From positions 1 through 7,659 of the forward strand of contig JAGRCC010000467.1 of the NCBI GenBank assembly GCA_020433785.1: 7,659 nt of DNA, given 5' to 3'. Below the pieces are notes generated by a model, which saw only the letters and a list, made by a program, of their open reading frames with translations, was not told the origin of the DNA and did not search any database. This document shows positions 1-6,574 of this stretch, in pieces. Made by a program: the position numbers and the translations under genes. How positions within the stretch are numbered: position 1 is the first letter of the stretch; every line of letters begins with the position of its first letter. This DNA is from Anaerolineae bacterium (GTDB lineage: Bacteria; Chloroflexota; Anaerolineae; 4572-78; J111).

Positions 1-961
1 ATCCCACACTTTTTCGACCAGATGCCACCAATCCAGAATTTCGACACAAGGAGTCCAGCACATCTGGATAATCAACCAAATCCAGGGCGCGCCATCATTG
101 ACACTAACCAGATGTTGCGCCCGCTCCAAGCCGCGCCGGACCCCTTCGGCCCATTGTTGTTTGGCAAATGTTTTGGCCTCCCACAAGCCCGCTCGGTAAC
201 TGTGCTGTCGTAAATGAACGACGGTCTGGCCGCTTGCCTCATCGGTCGTTGTTTCCACGGCCGAAACAGCGACCGTTTTGACCTCTTTCCACCCTTCGCC
301 CCGGATATTGACCATAGCCCCATCCATCGAAATGACCATGACTTCACTCTCCGGTTCAACCATCTGCCGCTGCGTGATGACCTCATCCCGCGCCGGTGGC
401 TTGACGGTGGCCTCTGCTTCGGCGGCCTGCTGAGCCACTATTTGGCCGCCATACAACTGTACCAAACGGGCCACGCTACTCTTGGACACCGCAATTTTGG
501 TCTGTTCGCTAAAACTGGCGGCGGCCCGTCGATGGGAGGGGATTTCGGTTCCTTGCCGCACTAGCTGTTTGACGGTCTCCGGGCTCCAGACGTGCTCCCC
601 CAAATACAATTGTTCATCCAGGGGGAAAAATCCCTCCTTCACAAGTGGCACAATAATAGTAGGCCCGTTCTAACGCCAGCTCCCCTTCCAAGTGCGTGAC
701 GTCGCGGCTGGATTTGCCTTTGTAGCTCATCGCTTGGCCACAATCAGGGCACGGCACGCCTTCGACCTCGGTTCCATCTCCGTGTTGGCTGGCTAATTGG
801 ATCAATAGCTTACCCATCAACTCCCGTCGTCTGGGGGTCACTTGGGCGGCTATCTCATCAAAACTGGCCTGCGGGTGCTCGGCTCGCCACTGATGTAATT
901 CTTCCCACATCTGTTCGAACGCCTGTTGCATTTCCACTTTCGCTTTTTCGGTTTGGACCAT
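1..961 (-). CDS. ISKra4-family transposase, C-terminally cut by window edge and split by a +1 frameshift
   Basis: This DDE-type transposase would mobilise the surrounding insertion sequence. The first reading frame starts at ATG 961 behind a strong SD (AGGAGG, 9 bases before the start). It runs 115 residues to a TGA at 616-614 and includes a zinc-finger-like CPDCG...CATC pair. Homology then continues in the +1 frame from CTG (621-619) as LDEQLYLG and stays open for about 207 codons to the window edge. That second part has the motif SMDGAMVNIRGEGW (Asp at 324-322), NDGAPWIW (Asp at 96-94) and DWWHLVEK (Asp at 33-31), typical of ISKra4 transposases. The switch point is a TTTTTCCCCC run (630-621). 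Programmed frameshifting is reported for some members of the family (ISMich2 group), but a one-base indel that inactivated the gene is equally compatible. The C-terminal part, expected to carry the catalytic Glu, is missing here. Confidence 0.8.
621..630 (-). other. Candidate frameshift site in the transposase
   Basis: On the coding (minus) strand the frame-0 codons read ATT TTT CCC CCT GGA TGA, and the protein continues correctly as CTG GAT GAA in the +1 frame. A Phe-tRNA moving from TTT to TTC, or a Pro-tRNA moving along the C run, would give this shift. The frame-0 stop comes two codons after the run. A simple indel in the homopolymer would look the same. Confidence 0.5.
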
Positions 962-1030
962 TGTCTTTTGCCTCCTTTCTCTCTTGTACTTTTCTTGTCT
1001 CTCCCATTCTACTTCTTTTTCTTGGCTCCT

Positions 1031-1048
1031 GAAACTTGGGACACACCC
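1031..1048 (-). repeat. Candidate terminal inverted repeat of the insertion sequence
   Basis: Read from 1048 on the minus strand the sequence is GGGTGTGTCCCAAGTTTC. It starts with GGG, as ISKra4-family termini usually do, and lies 87 bases before the transposase start, a plausible distance for an IS end. The matching repeat is outside the window, so the exact boundary is unverified. Confidence 0.5.
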
Positions 1049-1061
1049 GGGATGAGCCGTA

Positions 1062-1805
1062 CTACACTGGCCAATTTCGAAGCCAGGTGAACCAGAAAGC
1101 CGCTCCTAGAATAACAATTGATAGAAAAGACCAGGCAACCTGCCAAAATCGCGGTGAACACCCTACATTTTTGGCCACCATATCCGGATCAATTTTTGAT
1201 TGCCTATTTTCGACCTGAGCGGCCAGATCATCGGTGATAAGATGAAGGCTAACAAATGCCCCTTCGATAGCTAAAATGTATAGGATAAAAATGGACCATT
1301 CCAGCGGTGCAAGCCAGGCAATACCAATTAATAGAATCCCAATAACTGCGGTAGATATGAGAGTCACTCGTGATTTGGGAATAGATTTGTTAGGCCCTTG
1401 CTTGCCATAGAGGAACATGAGAAAAATCAACAGCCCCCCCAGTATCCCTAAAGAAAAATGAGCAAGATGAGGTAAACCGGTTAGCAGAATCAGCCAGGCC
1501 ACAAACAAAGTTGTGCCAATGTATCCGGCTGAAAAGGCTATAAGGTATTCAAACGGAGTAAGTTTTCTACTACCCTCACTTTCAGTAACCCCGGTGGCAT
1601 CGGAAAAGACCCAAAATCCGATTACCCTGTTATTAATTAATCTGGCGGCAAACACGTGTCCTAACTCATGAATGGCTACATAAAAAATATAAAATGGATA
1701 GGTCAACACCGGAATGAGATTGAGAATAACGACCACAAAAAAAGCCGCGCTTAAAACCGCCAGCGAAGATTGATCGATCTGTGGAAAAAAGCCTAACTCA
1801 GGCAT
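1062..1805 (-). CDS. Membrane zinc metalloprotease, M50B-like (site-2-protease superfamily)
   Basis: This is a 247-residue integral membrane protein that probably cleaves a substrate within or near the membrane; the substrate is unknown. Residues 15-45 form a hydrophobic segment ending in HELGH, with His46, Glu47 and His50 as zinc ligands and catalytic base. Further hydrophobic helices lie around 86-110, 112-130, 147-165, 168-190 and 223-243, giving about six membrane spans. The C-terminal part (TDDLAAQ at 191-197, followed by a final helix) resembles the M50B region that supplies the third metal ligand, probably Asp192 or Asp193. The ATG start at 1805 has an SD-like GAGAGGGGG just upstream. 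The gene stands alone, divergent from the regulator, and an insertion sequence lies just beyond its stop. It is visibly more AT-rich than the plus-strand operon, which may mean a separate origin. The family call is firm; the biological role is not known. Confidence 0.8.
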   Translation of the reverse strand: MPELGFFPQIDQSSLAVLSAAFFVVVILNLIPVLTYPFYIFYVAIHELGHVFAARLINNRVIGFWVFSDATGVTESEGSRKLTPFEYLIAFSAGYIGTTLFVAWLILLTGLPHLAHFSLGILGGLLIFLMFLYGKQGPNKSIPKSRVTLISTAVIGILLIGIAWLAPLEWSIFILYILAIEGAFVSLHLITDDLAAQVENRQSKIDPDMVAKNVGCSPRFWQVAWSFLSIVILGAAFWFTWLRNWPV

Positions 1806-1827
1806 AGCTATTCCCCCTCTCTTGAGA

Positions 1828-1851
1828 AAAGTTATGTCAACTTTAAGTATA
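1828..1851 (-). promoter_or_regulatory. Candidate promoter and interrupted palindrome upstream of the metalloprotease gene
   Basis: On the minus strand a TATACT (1851-1846) matches a sigma-70 -10 box at 5 of 6 positions, with only a weak -35 (TCGGCA) about 17 bases further upstream. Just downstream of it lies the palindrome AAAGTT-N5-AACTTT (1828-1844), which would overlap the start of transcription or the early leader. That suits an operator, but no binding protein is indicated. Confidence 0.35.
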
Positions 1852-1931
1852 CCATGATTAATGCCATTTGCCGAATTTGCTCGACGTAAATAACAAACCT
1901 CTGGGGGTGTAAATTACAACTAAATTCCTCC

Positions 1932-1959
1932 TTGACAAAATAGTAAAGTGGTGTAACAT
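1932..1959 (+). promoter_or_regulatory. Candidate sigma-70 promoter for the GntR gene
   Basis: A perfect -35 TTGACA (1932-1937) is followed after 16 bases by TAACAT (1954-1959), which matches 4 of 6 positions of TATAAT. Transcription would begin near 1966, leaving a leader of about 37 bases that contains the palindromes at 1975-2009. A second -10-like TATGAT (1982-1987) has no good -35 box. Confidence 0.45.
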
Positions 1960-1974
1960 CAGCTCACATCTAAA

Positions 1975-2009
1975 ATATATCTATGATATATCAGTCATCA
2001 TCGTGATGA
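1975..2009 (+). promoter_or_regulatory. Cluster of palindromes over the GntR start: candidate autoregulatory operator
   Basis: Three symmetric sequences overlap or abut. ATATATC-TAT-GATATAT lies at 1975-1991, the perfect palindrome TGATATATCA at 1984-1993, and TCATCA-TCG-TGATGA at 1995-2009. The last one covers the GTG start at 2003. GntR/FCD regulators usually bind short palindromes in their own promoter region, so this is a natural candidate site. There is no clear Shine-Dalgarno sequence here, so a hairpin or bound repressor could also block translation initiation. Confidence 0.45.
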
Positions 2010-2665
2010 GAGAAAACGGTCGCAGCGTCTCGCTGAGTCACACGGCATACAAACGCATTAAGAAAAAAATCGTCTCATTAGAGCTGCCGCCTGGCGCAGT
2101 CATCAATGAAGTCGACCTGCAAGCCGACCTTCAGTTGGGCCGCACCCCCATTCGAGAAGCGCTCCACCGTTTGGCTCTGGAAAAGCTGGTTGATATCGTG
2201 CCTCGACGCGGCATGTTTGTAACCGAAATTGCCGTTACCGACCTGCTGCGGGTGTGTGAAGTTCGGGTGGAGATGGAAGGATTGGCCGCCCGCCTGGCCA
2301 CCGAACGCGGCAAACCCGAACATTGGCAGACGATGGAAATGCTGCTTGAGGATATCCTGCGCGAAGGATTTACGGCCAATTACGATATCTTGATCGGGAT
2401 CGATCAAAAATGCCACGAAATCATCTACGACGCCGCCGATAATAAATTTCTGAAAAACACCCTAATTACGATGTATGCCCTCAGTTTGCGGTTGTGGTAT
2501 TATGCCTTATCCCAGGTAGGTGATATGCGCGGAGCTATCCTGGAGCACGCCGCCATTTTGGAAGCACTCAAGGCCGGCGATGCCGATCAGGCCGAGCGCC
2601 TCTCGAAAATGCACGTTAAAAGTTTTCAAGAAGAAATTCAAACCATTATGTTCAAACTGGTCTAA
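2003..2665 (+). CDS. GntR-family transcriptional regulator, FCD (FadR C-terminal) subfamily
   Basis: A 220-residue one-component regulator, probably of the downstream C1 genes. Residues 13-75 form the winged helix-turn-helix, including the family signature GRTPIREALHRL near 46-57 and the wing RRGMFV. Residues 80-215 form the all-helical FCD ligand-binding domain. It keeps the expected metal-ligand set: Asp134 and His138 (DQKCH), His182 (EHAAI) and His204 (MHVKS). Such domains bind small carboxylates or related metabolites, often through the metal; the ligand here cannot be read from the sequence. The start is GTG 2003 or the adjacent ATG 2006; neither has a good SD. The gene lies about 125 bases ahead of the RACo gene on the same strand. 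A substrate-responsive FCD regulator fits a catabolic, inducible pathway better than a constitutive one. Confidence 0.9.
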   Translation: MMRENGRSVSLSHTAYKRIKKKIVSLELPPGAVINEVDLQADLQLGRTPIREALHRLALEKLVDIVPRRGMFVTEIAVTDLLRVCEVRVEMEGLAARLATERGKPEHWQTMEMLLEDILREGFTANYDILIGIDQKCHEIIYDAADNKFLKNTLITMYALSLRLWYYALSQVGDMRGAILEHAAILEALKAGDADQAERLSKMHVKSFQEEIQTIMFKLV

Positions 2666-2686
2666 CCCTACATTTACAAAAATCAG

Positions 2687-2697
2687 GTGACAGTCAC
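2687..2697 (+). repeat. Perfect short palindrome GTGACAGTCAC
   Basis: Located 22 bases after the regulator stop, in the 125-base gap before the RACo gene. The core AGTCACT (2692-2698) recurs at 2754-2760, near the RACo start. It could be a regulator half-site pair or part of a dispersed repeat. The stem is short and there is no T run, so a terminator is unlikely. Confidence 0.35.
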
Positions 2698-2711
2698 TTG
2701 TTGTCGAGAAG

Positions 2712-2740
2712 TTGACCCCTGGGCGTTCAAATAGGTCAAT
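2712..2740 (+). promoter_or_regulatory. Weak candidate promoter or operator before the RACo gene
   Basis: TTGACC (2712-2717) resembles a -35 box, but the -10 position (GTCAAT, 2735-2740) matches only 3 of 6 bases. TTGACC and GGTCAA (2734-2739) also form an inverted repeat 16 bases apart, so the pair may be a protein-binding site rather than a promoter. No cobalamin riboswitch-like structure was recognised in this gap. Confidence 0.25.
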
Positions 2741-2790
2741 TTAGCACGCTCAAGTCACTGCCACCTTTGGAACTGCATTCAAAAACATCG

Positions 2791-4863
2791 ATGTCGTCCA
2801 ATAACAATCATCTCAATCATCCGGTCAATCAAGACCCCACCCTTATTTTTATGCCCTCCGGCCGGCGGGGGCGAGTTACGCCGGGGCAATCCATTCTGAC
2901 GGCGGCGCGCCAGATGGGTGTGGAAATCGAAAGCATTTGCGGCGGGCGCTTAACTTGCGGTAAATGTAAAGTGCAGGTTGAAGCCGGCACCTTTCCCAAG
3001 CACGGCATCATTTCCAACCCAAGTCACCTTTCGCCGCCCGGCGAAGAAGAGCAAAGAATGCTGAAGCGCCTCCATAGCGAAGATTGTCGCCTATCCTGTG
3101 CGGCCTACGTCTATGGCGATCTCTTGGTGACCGTCCCCGAAGAGAGCCGCGCCCACAAACAAATCATTCGCAAATCGGCCACCGAGCGGGTTATCGAGAT
3201 TAAACCGGCCATCCGTAAACTGTATGTCGAAGTCGATCAGGCCGAACTCGGCGAACATCGCGGCGATTGGGGCCGGTTGCAATCGGCCTTAGCCGATCAA
3301 TGGCAGTTGCAGCATCTCCGCCTCGATCTGCCGGTACTGCGACGACTGCAGCCGGTGCTCCGCAAATGCAACTGGGCAGTCACGGTCACGCTCTGGCATG
3401 ATCAAGAAGTGATCGACGTTCAGCCCGGCTACGAGGAAGGGATTTACGGCCTGGCCGTCGATATTGGCAGCACGACCGTGGCCGGCTTCTTATGCGATCT
3501 CCGCACCGGCGAAATCCTTGCCACCGAGTCGCTCATGAATCCCCAGGTCACGTATGGCGAAGACCTGATGAGCCGCATTTCCTATGCTATGATGAACACC
3601 GACGGCCTGGAAAAAATGCACGCGGCCATCATCGACACCCTTAACCGGCTGGCTGCTAGTGTGGCCCGTCAGGCCAATATTCAGGCCAGAGATATTCATG
3701 AGGCCGTCATGGTCGGCAATACCACCATGATTCATATCCTGTTGGGTATCAACCCCATCGAATTGGGTGGGGCGCCTTTTGCGCTGGCCAATCGCGACGC
3801 GATGGATATCAAGGCCCGCGAGTTAAACTTGCGGCTGCATCCGGGGGCTTATGTTCACGTGCTGCCGGCCGAAGCCGGCCATGTCGGCGCCGATAATGTG
3901 GCCGTCTTAATTGCCGAGCAGCCGTATCAACAGGATGAAAATATGCTGGTCGTCGATGTCGGCACCAACGCCGAAATCGTGCTGGGCAACCGCCATTGGC
4001 TCTACAGCGCCTCCAGCCCTACCGGCCCGGCCTTCGAAGGCGCGCAGATTACCTATGGCGTTCGGGCCGCCCCCGGCGCTATCGAGCGCGTGCGCATCGA
4101 TCCTGATACGAAGATCGCCCGCTTTCGGGTGATCGGCGATGAACGCTGGTCGGATGAATGGCAGCGAGGCCCGCAAGCGACGCCGGAAACGCAGCCCCGC
4201 CATTTGGCGATTGGTATTTGCGGCTCCGGTATCATCGAAGCTGTGGCCGAAATGTTTCTGGCCGGGATTCTATGGCCCGATGGCCGTTTCAACCAGCGCT
4301 GCGACAGCGATCGCCTGGTTTGGGAAGATCGCAAGGGTTCCTACATCTTGGCTACCGCTGAGGAGTCGGCCACCGGTGCGCCCATTTTGGTCACCCAGGA
4401 TGATGTACGCAACATTCAGTTAGCCAAGGCCGCGCTTTACGCCGGAGCTAAACTGCTGATGAACCGGGCCGGCTTAACCACGGTTGATCGGATTTTGCTG
4501 GCCGGCGCGTTTGGCAGCTACATCGACCCCAAATATGCCATGATCTTGGGCCTCATTCCCGACTGCGCTCTGGAGAACGTCTACCCTGTCGGCAACGCTG
4601 CCGGTGATGGCGCGCGGATTGCCCTGTTGAACCGCGATAAACGCATCGAAGCCCAGCAGATTGCTCGCTGGACTCGCTACATTGAAACGGCTATCGATCC
4701 CGATTTCCAGACCGAATTTGTCAACGCCATTCACCTTCCCCATCGCTCCGATACGTTCCCGCATCTGGCCGATATGTTGCCGGCGCCGCCATCAGATGAC
4801 GATAATGCCGGCGAGCACGGACGACGTCGCCGCCGTTCACGGACCCGCGTGGTCAAACTTTGA
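2791..4863 (+). CDS. RACo-type reductive activator of corrinoid proteins ([2Fe-2S] ferredoxin plus ASKHA ATPase, DUF4445)
   Basis: Proteins of this family use ATP to drive reduction of inactive Co(II) corrinoid back to Co(I), so that corrinoid methyltransferases can keep turning over. Numbered from ATG 2791 (690 residues), an N-terminal ferredoxin domain holds the [2Fe-2S] ligands Cys50, Cys56, Cys59 (C-x5-C-x2-C) and Cys103. A linker region follows, then the ASKHA domain with nucleotide-binding motifs VDIGSTT (223-229), VDVGTNAE (388-395), GICGSG (475-480) and LAGAFGS (570-576). The tail (about 666-690) is an acidic stretch followed by RRRRRSRTR. A longer start at TTG 2767 is possible; neither start has a clear SD, and both lie upstream of the ferredoxin domain. 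The next gene begins 12 bases after the stop. RACo proteins are usually encoded beside their corrinoid protein, which is not visible here. Confidence 0.9.
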   Translation: MSSNNNHLNHPVNQDPTLIFMPSGRRGRVTPGQSILTAARQMGVEIESICGGRLTCGKCKVQVEAGTFPKHGIISNPSHLSPPGEEEQRMLKRLHSEDCRLSCAAYVYGDLLVTVPEESRAHKQIIRKSATERVIEIKPAIRKLYVEVDQAELGEHRGDWGRLQSALADQWQLQHLRLDLPVLRRLQPVLRKCNWAVTVTLWHDQEVIDVQPGYEEGIYGLAVDIGSTTVAGFLCDLRTGEILATESLMNPQVTYGEDLMSRISYAMMNTDGLEKMHAAIIDTLNRLAASVARQANIQARDIHEAVMVGNTTMIHILLGINPIELGGAPFALANRDAMDIKARELNLRLHPGAYVHVLPAEAGHVGADNVAVLIAEQPYQQDENMLVVDVGTNAEIVLGNRHWLYSASSPTGPAFEGAQITYGVRAAPGAIERVRIDPDTKIARFRVIGDERWSDEWQRGPQATPETQPRHLAIGICGSGIIEAVAEMFLAGILWPDGRFNQRCDSDRLVWEDRKGSYILATAEESATGAPILVTQDDVRNIQLAKAALYAGAKLLMNRAGLTTVDRILLAGAFGSYIDPKYAMILGLIPDCALENVYPVGNAAGDGARIALLNRDKRIEAQQIARWTRYIETAIDPDFQTEFVNAIHLPHRSDTFPHLADMLPAPPSDDDNAGEHGRRRRRSRTRVVKL

Positions 4864-4875
4864 AAGGAACGAACA

Positions 4876-5373
4876 GTGAAGTTTGGACAATGGCTGCAAA
4901 ATCATCCTCACTTTTTAGAGCAAACCTACTGGCTGACACATCGCGTCTTCACCTGGCTTAATCCGCTCATTGCTCGGCTGGGCTATGAGCGCGCGGATCG
5001 CTGGCTGCGCGGTCCGGAAGAATGGACCAAACGTATCGTCTTCGACTGCCGCATGTGCGGCCAATGCATTTTGCACTCCACCGGTATGACCTGCTCGATG
5101 TCCTGCCCCAAAAACCTCCGCAACGGGCCGTGCGGCGGCGTGCGCGCCAACGGTCACTGTGAAGTCTTTCCCGATAAACCATGTGTTTGGGTGCAAGCCT
5201 ATAATCGTTCATTAGAGATGCCGCGATACGGTGACGAAATCCTGCTCATCGAGCCGCCGGTTAATCGTCAGCTAGAAGGCTCGTCGGCCTGGGTCAACAT
5301 GCTGACCGGTCAAGATAAAATTGTCCCCAAAGCCTGGGAACAGATAGAAGTTATTCCTTTAGCTGAGAAGTGA
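4876..5373 (+). CDS. metV: MetV-like methylenetetrahydrofolate reductase partner (MTHFR C-terminal, Cys-rich domain)
   Basis: A 165-residue protein related to MetV, the iron-sulfur/zinc subunit that pairs with MetF in acetogen-type methylene-THF reductases and carries electrons to its flavin. Residues 54-103 contain eight cysteines (58, 61, 64, 73, 77, 86, 95, 103) in the family pattern, with the hallmark stretches DCRMCGQC, MTCSMSCPK and NGPCGGVR. The start is GTG 4876, supported by an AAAGGA SD seven bases upstream that overlaps the RACo stop region, so the two genes are surely cotranscribed. No signal peptide or membrane helix is evident; the protein should be cytoplasmic. MetF follows after 130 bases. 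Electron-input partners known elsewhere (an RnfC2-like protein or Hdr/Mvh subunits) are absent from the window. Confidence 0.87.
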   Translation: MKFGQWLQNHPHFLEQTYWLTHRVFTWLNPLIARLGYERADRWLRGPEEWTKRIVFDCRMCGQCILHSTGMTCSMSCPKNLRNGPCGGVRANGHCEVFPDKPCVWVQAYNRSLEMPRYGDEILLIEPPVNRQLEGSSAWVNMLTGQDKIVPKAWEQIEVIPLAEK

Positions 5374-5393
5374 AGGTGTTAGTCATGGGTTAC

Positions 5394-5469
5394 TAGAGAT
5401 TGGAGACTGGAGACGGGTAACAGGGTGCCTGTTCGCTTACTCAATCTCCAATCTCTAATCTCTAATCTC
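5394..5469 (+). repeat. Inverted array of 7-bp repeats between metV and metF
   Basis: The left arm has three heptamers (GAGATTG, GAGACTG, GAGACGG at 5396-5416). The right arm has four on the opposite sense (CAATCTC twice, TAATCTC twice, 5442-5469). Positions 5394-5409 can pair with 5442-5457 at 15 of 16 positions, around a 32-base loop. In RNA this would form a strong hairpin between two operon genes. The rest of the 130-base gap (5374-5503) shows no gene; the metF SD, GGTGAGGG, lies at its end. Confidence 0.75.
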
Positions 5470-5503
5470 CTAATGACCATTTACCCACCTCTGGTGAGGG
5501 CCT

Positions 5504-6502
5504 ATGAACAATGAATATAAATCAGATGGGCGCTTAGAGCGCGTCTTGCGTTCCGGCCGATTTGCGGTGACGGCCGAGTTAAACCCCCCCGACAGCGCCG
5601 ATCCCGAGGAAGTTTATCAAGCGGCGTTGGTTCTGTCTGAGGTGTGCGACGCCATCAACGCCACCGATGGCTCCGGCGCGCACTGCCACATGTCGAGCGT
5701 GGCCATCTGTGCGCTACTGACCCGCGCCGGTTACGCGCCGATCTTCCAGGTGTCCTGCCGCGACCGCAACCGCATCGCCATTCAGGGTGACGTGTTGGGG
5801 GCGGCGGCGATGGGCGTGTCCAACGTCCTGTGCCTGACCGGCGATGACGTCACCGCCGGCGACCAGCCCCAGGCCAAACGCGTGTTCGATTTCGACTCGA
5901 TTCAACTTTTGCGCACGATCAAGATTATGCGGGATCAAGGGATGTTTCTCAGCGGCCGTAAGCTAACTACCCCGCCCCGCCTTTTTTTGGGAGCGGCCTC
6001 AAACCCCTTTGTCCCGCCCTACGACTGGCGGCCGTATCGTCTAGCCAAAAAAATCGAGGCCGGAGCCGATTTCATTCAAAGCCAATACTGCTTCGATGTG
6101 CCGCGCTTCCGCCAATTTATGCAAAAAGTGCGCGATTTAGGGCTGCACGAACAGGCTTTTTTCCTGGTGGGGGTCGGCCCTTTACGTTCGGAAAAGACGG
6201 CGGAGTTTATGCGTACCAAAGTGCCGGGCGTTCACATCCCCGATGCCATTGTCGAGCGGCTGCGTAAAACGCCCAAAGAGAAAAAGGTTGAAGAAGGCAA
6301 GCGCATCTGCGTGGAGATTATCCAGCAGGTACGAGAAATTGAGGGCGTTTCGGGTGTCCATGTCATGGCCTATCGCCAAGAAGAGTTAGTTGCCGAGATC
6401 ATCTCAGAAGCGGGCCTGCTGCCCCGGCCGCGTATCGGCGGCCTGCCGGCGCAGGATAGCAAGGTTCGCCCGCGCCGCGGTAACCGCGTCAATGGTGTCT
6501 AA
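5504..6502 (+). CDS. metF: Methylenetetrahydrofolate reductase, MetF family
   Basis: This cytoplasmic TIM-barrel flavoenzyme interconverts 5,10-methylene-THF and 5-methyl-THF and supplies or consumes the methyl group used by the downstream methyltransferase. It has 332 residues; the core barrel is about the usual 290-300 residues with a C-terminal extension. Visible family features are TAELNPP (Glu25, matching the catalytic Glu of the FEFFPP motif), INATDGSG (about 51-58), CLTGDD (110-115, matching the LRGD flavin loop with Asp114) and FIQSQYCFD (about 191-199), the conserved QxxFD-type strand for folate. The tail from about 305 is Gly/Arg/Pro-rich (SKVRPRRGNR). The start is ATG 5504 with SD GGTGAGGG just upstream. 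The neighbouring MetV gene indicates the MetFV type, which takes electrons through an iron-sulfur partner rather than directly from NAD(P)H. Confidence 0.92.
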   Translation: MNNEYKSDGRLERVLRSGRFAVTAELNPPDSADPEEVYQAALVLSEVCDAINATDGSGAHCHMSSVAICALLTRAGYAPIFQVSCRDRNRIAIQGDVLGAAAMGVSNVLCLTGDDVTAGDQPQAKRVFDFDSIQLLRTIKIMRDQGMFLSGRKLTTPPRLFLGAASNPFVPPYDWRPYRLAKKIEAGADFIQSQYCFDVPRFRQFMQKVRDLGLHEQAFFLVGVGPLRSEKTAEFMRTKVPGVHIPDAIVERLRKTPKEKKVEEGKRICVEIIQQVREIEGVSGVHVMAYRQEELVAEIISEAGLLPRPRIGGLPAQDSKVRPRRGNRVNGV

Positions 6503-6509
6503 TATTACC

Positions 6510-6567
6510 GGAGCAACAAAGCTTGCTTTGTCATTTGTGGTAAGGTCAAAGTAAACTTTGACGCTCC
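6510..6567 (+). repeat. Two-hairpin element with closing stem after metF
   Basis: GGAGC (6510-6514) can pair with GCTCC (6563-6567), enclosing two perfect hairpins. The first is ACAAAGC-TT-GCTTTGT (6516-6531), the second GTCAAAGT-AA-ACTTTGAC (6545-6562). The whole could fold as a three-way junction in RNA or extrude as a cruciform. It begins eight bases after the metF stop and is followed, after a short gap, by a T-rich stretch (6573-6580), so partial termination or mRNA processing is possible. Confidence 0.6.
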
Positions 6568-6574
6568 AAAGATT

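Larger units (their letters stand above)
1..1048 (-). mobile_element. ISKra4-family insertion sequence, partial (5' end of transposase strand present, other end outside window)
   Basis: The segment carries a transposase on the minus strand with ISKra4-family features (see the CDS entry). Beyond its start codon lies a purine-rich leader, then a candidate terminal repeat. Read on the minus strand from 1048 it begins GGGTGTGTCCCAAGTTTC; ISKra4-family ends commonly begin with GGG. The outer boundary at about 1048 is therefore inferred, not proven, because the opposite end and the target duplication lie beyond position 1. The neighbouring metalloprotease gene stops at 1062, so the element sits only about 13 bp beyond its stop codon and apparently did not break it. 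Confidence 0.72.

Noticed and set aside
22..673. Plus-strand open frames opposite the transposase
   Set aside because: They are antisense to a clearly homologous transposase, have no recognisable domains, and overlap one another.
2078..2416. Minus-strand open frames opposite the GntR gene
   Set aside because: They are shadows of a well-supported FCD regulator and show no family motif.
2666..2790. Cobalamin riboswitch ahead of the RACo gene
   Set aside because: The gap is too short for one, and no B12-box-like sequence or matching helices were recognised.
5394..5469. CRISPR-like array
   Set aside because: The units are 7 bp, contiguous and arranged as two inverted arms, with no spacers.
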